From a virus, in the IMG/VR virus record IMGVR_UViG_3300044623_000842, positions 1-23,050 of that record: 23,050 nucleotides of DNA. One strand, given 5' to 3'. This document shows positions 1-7,800 of this stretch, piece after piece. The first letter of the stretch is position 1. Each line of letters begins with the position of its first letter. The notes below the pieces were generated by a model. The model saw only the letters and a program-made list of their open reading frames with translations. It was not told the DNA's origin and ran no database searches. The translations under genes were made by a program, and so were the position numbers.

Positions 1-761
1 TCAACGACCTGATCAGCCGCATCGACAAGACCAAGCTGGAATACTGCGATGGCGTGTTCTGGAACAACCGCTACCTCTTGGCCGTTCCGTTCGTTACCGC
101 TGGTCCGTTCTCCATCGGGTTGGAAAGTGAAGAGGCACTTCTGCTCGAATCCGGTTCTTCAATCGAACTCGAAGGAACCTTCAACCAGAACAACGCGGTC
201 ATCGTCTACCACTCACTGGCCCGCTCGTGGCTCGGTTACTGGGACAACTGGCAGGTCAACGACTTCATACCCACCGCCTTCTCGAACTTCGGCCCCGTGC
301 TCATGTTCGCCGGCGACATCATCTCGCTGAGCGATGGTGCTGGCCAAGTCTGGTCTTTCAACGACTACCTACCCAACACCCGCCTCAGCCCCGTGCAGCA
401 GTCTGCTTACCTCGACGGCGGTAGCACCTACCAATCCACGGTCATCACCAAGGCGTACAACCTCGGGGAACCCATTCCGGACAAGATCGGATACAGCATC
501 CAGATCGCGCTTGATAATCCGTACACTTCGAGCATCGGTGCCTCGCTCTCATACGCCACAAACATGAGCGGGACGTTCACCTCGATTGATCCAGCGATCA
601 GCATCCCGAGCACTCAGAAGTTCCTGGCGGCTTACAACCTCATCAGCCGAGGACGTTGGAACAACATCCAGTTCAAGATCAACACGACCAGCGGAAGCCG
701 GTTGAGTCTCCAGTCCACGATACTTTCTGGCTTTGTTGATTCTGTGCGTCCTCAGCAATGA
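1..761 (+). CDS. Tail-hub-like virion protein, C-terminal part (5' end outside window)
   Basis: The reading frame is open from base 3 to the TGA at 759-761 and enters from outside the window, so this is the last 252 residues of a larger protein. The visible part is rich in aromatic residues and beta-strand-like stretches (FWNNRYLLAVPF, WLGYWDNWQVNDF, LMFAGDIISLSDG) and has no hydrophobic helix or coiled coil. That texture, and its place just ahead of a gp13-sized gene and internal virion proteins, resembles the beta-propeller tail hub (T7 gp12-type) of podoviruses. The family assignment is inferred from context and texture; no single diagnostic motif is seen. The stop overlaps the next start by four bases (ATGA), which suggests translational coupling. 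Confidence 0.6.
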   Translation, partial: NDLISRIDKTKLEYCDGVFWNNRYLLAVPFVTAGPFSIGLESEEALLLESGSSIELEGTFNQNNAVIVYHSLARSWLGYWDNWQVNDFIPTAFSNFGPVLMFAGDIISLSDGAGQVWSFNDYLPNTRLSPVQQSAYLDGGSTYQSTVITKAYNLGEPIPDKIGYSIQIALDNPYTSSIGASLSYATNMSGTFTSIDPAISIPSTQKFLAAYNLISRGRWNNIQFKINTTSGSRLSLQSTILSGFVDSVRPQQ

Positions 762-1186
762 CCGCACATCCCACCATCATCGAAGCGGCACAACTGCTGA
801 GACAACATTGGCCTACTTGTTCCACGTGGAACGATGATCAGTTGCTCAACTGGATTGGAATCTTCAATGCCAAGAAGCTGATCGGAATTGTGAAGAACGA
901 GGATGGTAAGTGCGTTGGCGTAGGGGCTGTTCGATTTCTCAACTCGATAGAGGAGTCTGAGGATCTGAACAACAACTTCCCAGACGGTCACATCGCGTGG
1001 ATCGAGATCGCTATTGGTGCTGAGCCATATGCGGTTCAGACACTCTGGTTGGCCATGATGGGGCTATGCTCGAAGAACGTCACCAAGCTGGGTGGGTTCC
1101 GCAAAGGCATTTCCCGTTTGTACGATTTTGACAGGTACTCCAAACTACTGATGAACCGAAGGATTTCCTATGGGCGGATCATATAA
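758..1186 (+). CDS. Small GNAT/gp13-like phage protein
   Basis: This 142-residue protein starts with an ATG overlapping the preceding stop (ATGA). It has a mixed alpha/beta pattern: an N-terminal helix, then strands such as GVGAVRFLNS and IAWIEIAIG, then the helix AVQTLWLAMMGLCSK. This is compatible with a reduced GNAT acetyltransferase fold, and T7-like phages carry a small acetyltransferase-like internal virion protein (gp13) at the same place between tail hub and internal core genes. I see no clear acetyl-CoA-binding RxxGxG/A motif, so enzymatic activity is doubtful. Its end overlaps the next gene by 17 bases. The gene call is secure; the function is inferred from fold and position. Confidence 0.55.
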   Translation: MTAHPTIIEAAQLLRQHWPTCSTWNDDQLLNWIGIFNAKKLIGIVKNEDGKCVGVGAVRFLNSIEESEDLNNNFPDGHIAWIEIAIGAEPYAVQTLWLAMMGLCSKNVTKLGGFRKGISRLYDFDRYSKLLMNRRISYGRII

Positions 1187-2543
1187 AGCACCAGATATGG
1201 CAGCGGCCAACCGGGAAGCGGTTATGGCCGGAATTGAAACTTTTCCGCTCCAGCGCGAGATTGAGGCAGCATCCCGGATTGGAGAGACAGTCCAAGTTCC
1301 AATCTACAAGGATGGAAAGGAAACCGGTCAGTTCCGAACGGTTGATTTTAGCAAGACATCAGATATCGCGCTGACCAAAGCTATCGGCCAAGCGCTTGCT
1401 GATCTTGCTCCGGTTCAAGCCCAACGCCAGCTTGAGGCGTCTCAACTGTACGGCACCAAGTTCGCCGAACAACGGCTTAAAGAGCTTCAGGCTCTTGATC
1501 CTGAGCGGTATGGCACTGCTGCTGCCGATGGAAGACCCGGAACTCCCGGTCTCTATTCCCAGTTCCTAAGCGATATCAGCAAAGCTCCCATCTCTGAGAC
1601 TTCTCCTGCCGCTCCCTCCTACGAGCGCGTGGGCATGCCTACTGGCCCGCAGGATACCGGCTACGCACAGTCCATCCGCAGCGATCTCGAGCGCCAGATT
1701 GGAGCCGGTCTTGCTCAGGCTGGCACTCTCGATCCCACGATGATCCGCGCTGCCGAGCAAGCCGCTCGCGCCCGCGGAACCGCTACCGGCAACATCCTCG
1801 GCAACCTGTCCGCTTTCCGTGAGGCTCGCGCCGTCAACGAGGCGATCGCCAACGCGGATGTGCAGCGCCGGCAGCAAGCCATTGGTCTGCTCCAGAGCGG
1901 CCAGACCACGAGCGATGTCGCCAATCGTCAGGCGCAGGAGGCGTTCAACAACATCCTCTCAGCCACCGGTCAGCGGAATACTGCGATGCAGCAGAGCTTC
2001 GCCGGTCAGATGGCCGCGCAGCAGCAGCAGCAGGCCAGTCGCCAGCAGAACATTGCCAACATCCAGTCTGCCCTGGGACTCCAGCCGATCGTTTCGCAGG
2101 CTTCTCAACTTGGAGGTCTTCAACAGGGCGCTTCGCCATTTGCTGTTCCTCAGCTCATGCAGGGAATGCAAATGGCAAGTCCAGCTCAGTCGATGCAGAT
2201 GGGTTCGAGCTTCGCACTACAGAACGCTCAGAACGCGTTTGAAGCCTCGAAGGCCAATTCTCCTCTTGCCATTGCTCAGGGCGTCACGAGCAGCATCGGA
2301 AACCTCGGTCAGGCATTCAGCGGATTCGGCCTTGCCGGCTGCTACGTGGCCCGCGAGTGCATCCCCGATCAGTGGGAGGCGTTCTACTTCTGGAAGGAGC
2401 TTGTCGGTCCCAAGTGGTTCAAGAGCTTCTACGACAGCAATGCCGAGAAGTTCGCCAAGTGGCTCAAGAACAAGCCGAAGACCAAGAAGATCGTGGCCAA
2501 CTGGATGCTCGGTCGAATCAAGAGCTTGGTGCCTAAGGCTTGA
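1170..2543 (+). CDS. Internal virion protein-like, Ala/Gln-rich, with conserved-looking C-terminal CYxARE module
   Basis: A 457-residue, mainly helical protein that starts inside the previous gene. Residues about 170-300 are Ala/Gln/Arg-rich, with a five-Gln run near residue 284, as in phage internal-core proteins that form helical assemblies. After a Met/Gln/Ser-rich linker the composition changes sharply. From Cys391 to the end there is a compact basic, aromatic module (CYVAREC, then W..F..WK, WF, WLKNKP, NWMLG). I recall similar Cys-[IFY]-x-Ala-Arg plus Trp-rich tails closing otherwise unrelated phage tail or internal proteins, but this is from memory. Position suggests a counterpart of T7 gp14. 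The gene ends three bases before the next start. Confidence 0.55.
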   Translation: MGGSYKAPDMAAANREAVMAGIETFPLQREIEAASRIGETVQVPIYKDGKETGQFRTVDFSKTSDIALTKAIGQALADLAPVQAQRQLEASQLYGTKFAEQRLKELQALDPERYGTAAADGRPGTPGLYSQFLSDISKAPISETSPAAPSYERVGMPTGPQDTGYAQSIRSDLERQIGAGLAQAGTLDPTMIRAAEQAARARGTATGNILGNLSAFREARAVNEAIANADVQRRQQAIGLLQSGQTTSDVANRQAQEAFNNILSATGQRNTAMQQSFAGQMAAQQQQQASRQQNIANIQSALGLQPIVSQASQLGGLQQGASPFAVPQLMQGMQMASPAQSMQMGSSFALQNAQNAFEASKANSPLAIAQGVTSSIGNLGQAFSGFGLAGCYVARECIPDQWEAFYFWKELVGPKWFKSFYDSNAEKFAKWLKNKPKTKKIVANWMLGRIKSLVPKA

Positions 2544-2546
2544 TCT

Positions 2547-3485
2547 ATGGCAACCGATACAGGATCCAACTACTTCCTCATCAACGGTGGGGAAACTCCC
2601 GCGCCGCCGTCCACTCTGCCTCCAGAGATTGCAGCGCTGTTCGGTCCTGTCACTCAATCCGGATACGCTCAGCCTCCCGTAGATCCGTTGAGCTACTACA
2701 ACCCCGCTCCGCCTCCTGTGGAGACGACTCCGTACACTGGTGGACCCACAAGTTGGTGGGAAATCAATCGTCCCACTCTGGAGACCCTTGCTCCAACGCC
2801 GATGCCGGTCACTCCCGACCTAAGCAGCGTAGACACGTTCAGCCCGTTGCCGCAGCAGCCAATGATGCCCGTGGAACCGGAGCCCGCTGCCCCGCCCACC
2901 GCTTACGATCAAGTTGCCGCAGAGGAACCCGCAGTAAGCGTCCTTCCTGGCTGGATCAAAGACTATTACATCAAGTACGGAACGATGCCTCCGTACACGC
3001 AGCCAGAGACACCGCTTATTGGCCCACGCTTCGAGACTGATCCTGTCGATATAACCATTCCAATCGAACAGCAGCAGCCCGTTGTCACGCCTCCTCCTGA
3101 GACTGTTACTAATACTCCAGTTCCTCAGGCTCCAGCTCCTCAGACTCCTCAGACTCCTCAGACTCCGGTTGTTACACCAACTCCCGTCTTTGATGAGCGT
3201 GTCACCGTCACGCCTCCGCCAAAGCTCCCTGACTTCGAGTTCCAGGAACCTCCTCCCACTCGCAACCCCATCGTACTCCCCGGTGCCTCGGTGCTGAGCA
3301 GGCCAGTCATCACGACCCCGTTGCCCGAGCTTCCGGTAAACCCCGTGCTGACTCGCAATCGGGACATGGCTCCGAGCAGGTACTTCCGCGACATCAACTA
3401 CGATCCCGAGGAGATCCTCGCCGCGGCGATGCGAAGCATGGGCGGTCGCATGGCCCGTCGGTCAATTCTCAACGAACAGAGCTAA
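2547..3485 (+). CDS. Proline-rich putative virion protein
   Basis: A 312-residue protein of extreme composition. Proline is abundant throughout, with Thr, Val, Gln and acidic residues, and there is almost no predicted secondary structure until a short C-terminal region (RYFRDINYDPEEILAAAMRSMGGRMARR) that could be a helix. A 9-base tandem repeat encodes PQT repeats at about residues 199-207. It starts three bases after the upstream stop and ends six bases before the next gene, so it belongs to the virion operon. It may be an extended linker or scaffold-like internal component; no catalytic motif is visible and I do not recognise a family. Confidence 0.6.
   Translation: MATDTGSNYFLINGGETPAPPSTLPPEIAALFGPVTQSGYAQPPVDPLSYYNPAPPPVETTPYTGGPTSWWEINRPTLETLAPTPMPVTPDLSSVDTFSPLPQQPMMPVEPEPAAPPTAYDQVAAEEPAVSVLPGWIKDYYIKYGTMPPYTQPETPLIGPRFETDPVDITIPIEQQQPVVTPPPETVTNTPVPQAPAPQTPQTPQTPVVTPTPVFDERVTVTPPPKLPDFEFQEPPPTRNPIVLPGASVLSRPVITTPLPELPVNPVLTRNRDMAPSRYFRDINYDPEEILAAAMRSMGGRMARRSILNEQS
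3141..3167 (+). repeat. Three-copy 9-bp tandem repeat in coding sequence
   Basis: CAGACTCCT is repeated at 3141-3149 and 3150-3158, and a third copy with one change lies at 3159-3167. It encodes Gln-Thr-Pro repeats in the proline-rich virion protein. A whole-codon unit can expand or contract without breaking the frame, so copy number may vary between relatives. Confidence 0.9.
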
Positions 3486-3491
3486 CGATAT

Positions 3492-4820
3492 ATGGCTACA
3501 CAATCAGCAGAAGAAATTAGAGACGACCTCGAAAAGAAGGCCAAGCAGCGCATCAATCCGCTGCTCAAGGGCCTGACCATGCTGACCGGCGGTCTGGCCG
3601 GCGAGTTCACGGGCACCAATGAGCAGATCCGCGAGCGCAACAAGGCCAGAGCTTCACTGCTTGAGCAGCAGCAGCGTGATCTTGAGAACGAGCGGATCTC
3701 TGCCCGTATGGCCGCTAAACGAGAAGACGAGATCAAGAAAGAAATCGAGCGCACTCGCCCTGAACTCGGCGGCTATCTCCGATCCCGTGGATACAATCTC
3801 GGAGATCCTGACATCGACACGCTTCGTGAGATGGCAGCTTTCGAGAAGTCAAAGGAACAGAAACAGAAGGAAGATGAGGCCAAGAGCACTCGCAGGTCTC
3901 AACTGATCGGTGCTTTGTCCGTTGATCGTGGCCCGCTTGAATTGCTTGCCGAACAGCAGGGTCTCACCACCCCGATTGCTGAACTTGATACGGCTGCTCT
4001 TGAACGCATGGCTTCTGCTTCTCAAGCAGCTATTTCCGCTAAGGAAAGAGCCGCTAAAGGAACCACCATGCAGCTCATGACTCCGAGCGGAAGTATGGTG
4101 TACGGAACTCGTAAGGAGTTGATGGAGCAGTATCCTGATCTGGTTCAGAACATCGGTGTCGCCAAGCCTGAGAAGACAAAGCCTTTGGATATCAGTGTCG
4201 AGACGGTTCTCGATAAACTTGGAAATAGGGTTCCGAAGTTTATCACTGGACCTGGAGTTACACCTGAACAAGCAAGGGAGTACATAGATGCGTATTCAAA
4301 GGCTTTGGGTGTAACTCCCGTTGAATCACCGGAGGCAAAGCCTTCGTTGAAAGGACCGGGTGCGGCTCAAGGTGCTCCCCAAGTCAGTCGGTTTGGAGGA
4401 GGTGCTGCTGCGGGTGGTGGCAGGACTGCTGCTCCAAGCACTACTGCAATGCCTGCTCAAACCGAACAGCCGATGTTCGGGCCTTTCCTCATGGAGGAGT
4501 ACAACCGCAAAGCCAAGCAGTTGGCGGCTGAATCTGGGCGTGTTCAGTACACGAGGTCAACCGACCCTCTAATGATTCCGATGTACGAGAACATCGCTCG
4601 TGAACTTGGTGTTCAGCCAGAGCAGATCGGAGCTTCCAGATTGAGCACCCGTCCGTACAAGGTGGTTGAATCAAATCTGAACCAGTACCTCGGTCAGTTT
4701 GGCCAACTTCCTCAAGAGGTTCAGAACCAAGCTGTCATGGACGCTTTGAATCAAGCGATGCAAAAGCGTAGGTATCGTGAGGAAGAAGGTGCGATGTACG
4801 AATCTCCGTTCAACAAGTAA
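3492..4820 (+). CDS. Coiled-coil putative internal virion protein
   Basis: A 442-residue protein. Residues about 1-150 are highly charged and helical (long Glu/Lys/Arg/Gln stretches such as LLEQQQRDLENERI and KSKEQKQKEDEAK), consistent with a coiled coil. A short LTGGLAGEF segment near residue 32 is the only hydrophobic patch. The centre is mixed. Residues about 288-320 are a Gly/Ala/Thr linker (FGGGAAAGGGR), followed by a folded-looking C-terminal part with Tyr and Pro (residues about 330-442). It sits between the Pro-rich protein and the 1728-residue protein with gaps of 6 and 3 bases, so all are almost certainly co-expressed late. Virion or injection-core function is inferred from position and texture only. 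Confidence 0.6.
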   Translation: MATQSAEEIRDDLEKKAKQRINPLLKGLTMLTGGLAGEFTGTNEQIRERNKARASLLEQQQRDLENERISARMAAKREDEIKKEIERTRPELGGYLRSRGYNLGDPDIDTLREMAAFEKSKEQKQKEDEAKSTRRSQLIGALSVDRGPLELLAEQQGLTTPIAELDTAALERMASASQAAISAKERAAKGTTMQLMTPSGSMVYGTRKELMEQYPDLVQNIGVAKPEKTKPLDISVETVLDKLGNRVPKFITGPGVTPEQAREYIDAYSKALGVTPVESPEAKPSLKGPGAAQGAPQVSRFGGGAAAGGGRTAAPSTTAMPAQTEQPMFGPFLMEEYNRKAKQLAAESGRVQYTRSTDPLMIPMYENIARELGVQPEQIGASRLSTRPYKVVESNLNQYLGQFGQLPQEVQNQAVMDALNQAMQKRRYREEEGAMYESPFNK

Positions 4821-4823
4821 ACC

Positions 4824-7800
4824 ATGACTCAAGAACAGCGCGATTGGCTGGAGAAAAACGGCCTTGATCCTACGGTCTACGACATCGACGCCGAAGGCAA
4901 TGTCTTCGAAAACCCCGTCGAGCGGATGTCCAAGACGCGAGCTGCGCTGACATCAGCCGCTGCAAGCACCCTTCCAAGTCTCGGTGGCTTGGCTGCTGCT
5001 GTTCCTGGTATGAAGGCTGGAGCGGCTCTATTCGCACCACTTGGGCCAGTTGGGTCTGCGGTTGGTAGTGTGGTTGGTGGCATGGTTACCGGATTCGGTG
5101 GATCATACCTCACTGGAAAAGTTCAGGAGGCTGCACTTGAAAGGTACGCTCCCGAAGCGATTGAGCAGATTTCCAGAGCGCAAGAAGAGCAGCCTGTTGC
5201 TTCGTTCGTTGGTGGAGTTGCACCTACTGCGCTCACCATGCGTCCAACCACTCAGGGATTGAGTGGCCTGCTTCGTCCTACAGTTCGTGGAACGACTCTG
5301 CGTGAGGCTGTCACGAGACCTGAGTTCGTCGCTCCTGCGTCTAACGTCGCAGCCAACGTCGCTCAGTCAGCCGCTGGCCAAGCCCTCAAGGTTGCTCAAG
5401 GTGGAGAGTTCTCACCCGCTGAGTTTGCAGCAGAAACCGCCATCGGAACCCTGTTCAATAGACCGACTCGACTGGGGCGTAAGCTGGGACTTCCTGATCT
5501 ACCGGAAGTTCCCGAAGCACAGAAGACCGATTTGGAACGCGCTCGACTGATGGCTGAAAGGCCCGAAGAGTTTGTCACACCGCGTGAGGAGCGACTCGGA
5601 ATCGGGCGCGAACGCGAAGCGCGTCAGCAGTACTTCGACGAAGGCGAGCCAGTCACCGAGAAGGCTCGGGCCAAGGAATACGCGGATTGGTGGAAGTCTG
5701 AGACCGAACCGACTGCTGATCTCATCAAGCAGGCGGCTGAGAGTGTTAAGATCAAGATCCCTCGTGAGCGCATCAACGAGTTGGCCAACGATCCTGATGT
5801 TGCTCGCGTCATCAACGATCCGACAACTCTGCCTGAGTTCGTAGCCAAGCAGAGCCAAGACGCGCTTCAGGACGCTTACGAGAACGCTGCAAAACAAAGC
5901 GAGTCTACCAAAACTCAAACTTACCAAAACATCACGGATGATGCTGCGGATCTTTTGGCCAAGGTAGATCAAGGTGGTGTTCCAGGTTTCATAACCAACA
6001 ACCTCAGAAAGATTGCTGAGAAAAACGGAATCACCATTGATGGATCCGATACGCCTAATAGCGTAATCGAAAAACTTAGACAGAAATCAAGATCGTACCA
6101 AGAAACTCCCGATTGGATGCGTCCCGCTCCAGAGGACGTTTCTAAAGCTGAGACAATCCAGAAGCAGAATGCGGAAGCCGGCCTCATGGAAGAGGGTATG
6201 GCTGCTCAGGAGCTTCTCAACGAGCAGAAGAAGAGGCGCAACAAACAGGGTATTGATGCTGCCCGCGAGATCTACAACGACATCTACAGCCGTTTCCAAC
6301 GCGGTGAAGGTGAACCTCGAATCAGCCAAGCGGATATTGATGCCGCTGCACAGATCGCTGCTCGCCGAGGTTTGAAGATCGAACTTGATCGAGCCTACTC
6401 CGGTTCTAGAGAGGTTCGCGGTGTGTACATGGTCAATCCGGACACTGGAGACCGTATTGTTCGCGTCAACCCGTTGATGGCCACACCGGATACCGCTATT
6501 CACGAGATTGGCCACGATGTGTTTCGTGGAGTCACGAACCCTTCGATGCGGAAGTCCCTTCTGGAAACGGCGATTGACACGCCCGCATTCAAGTCCGAGA
6601 TGGCCGCAAGACAGGCCGAGGTCGATCAGGGGCTGATGACTCCAGAGCAGGCCAGAAACATCGCTCTCGAAGAAGGTGTCATCCAAGCGTTCGGTGAACA
6701 GATACCGAACATCAACCGCAGCGAACTCCGATCGTGGTTTCAAGCGTTCAAAGCGTCCACCAAGCAACTCGTCACTGGCCGACTCTCACCGGATGACGCG
6801 ATCGCTTGGCTTCACTACGCCAGTACGGAAGCGGTTCCGTGGAAGGGTGTTGCTGCTCCGAAGGCTACTGAGCAGCGAATGCAGAGGGGTGAAGAGCAAC
6901 CCAGAATTGGCCTGAACAAGGATTTTGCAACACCTCCAACCGAACAAAAAGCCATAGAGGCTTTAGCATCATCAAAGCAACCTTTCTGGCGTCAACATGA
7001 GTCGCTTCCAGAAGGAACTCCGGTTGGAGTTCGCATAGATATACCGGCATTCCTGAACAAGGGAACATACGTTCAAACAATTCATGAACCTGCTACGCCT
7101 GGAAATGTTGGCGATAGAATTGGATATGATACCAGTGTTCGGCTTTCAGGCCCTGTAAGATTCTTTGTAAAAGAAGGCAGCGAAGACATTGGATCTGGTG
7201 CTCTTGCAATCAAGGAAGGCAGAGCGAAGAAACATCCGATTGCTACCGTTGAAGGAAGGTTGACCAATAATCGATCAATTCCTGCCGACATAGAAAGCTG
7301 GACTCCGGTTGGGATGGATCCCAAAAAGCACTCTTACTTTTACGACAAGCGAACTGATAGGCCAGTCATCGGTGGATCTGAATCGTACAGCGTTGGAAAT
7401 ACCGTATTCGTAAAAGATCCAATCTACGGAAATCCTCAAGACTTCCGATATCAACGTGGCGATGAGCGCACACGCAAGTTCGCGGAGCGTGTTGCTACTT
7501 CAGAACAGGTTCCTTCCGAGGTAAGGCGTGTGGTTGCAGGTTCTCCAGAAGCTCAGTACATCGAGCAATCCGTTCGTGATGAAGCCAGCCGAGCCTCCAT
7601 CAAGAGCGACCGTGAACTGGCCGCAGACATCATCGATCCGGAATCCAACACTCGGGTGATCTCCGGGATGGAGCAGTTCAATCGCCAGATCGCCAGTGGC
7701 GATATGGATGGTGCGAGCAAAACCGCGTTGTCTCTCGCAAAGAGCGGTACTACTTGGGGTCAGCTCATCAACCAGTTTAAGCTCCTCAAGTCGGCCAGCC

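Noticed and set aside
1819-2682. 287-codon plus-strand frame over the internal virion genes
   Set aside because: Ser/Arg/Leu-rich translation typical of an out-of-frame reading of the two adjacent real genes.
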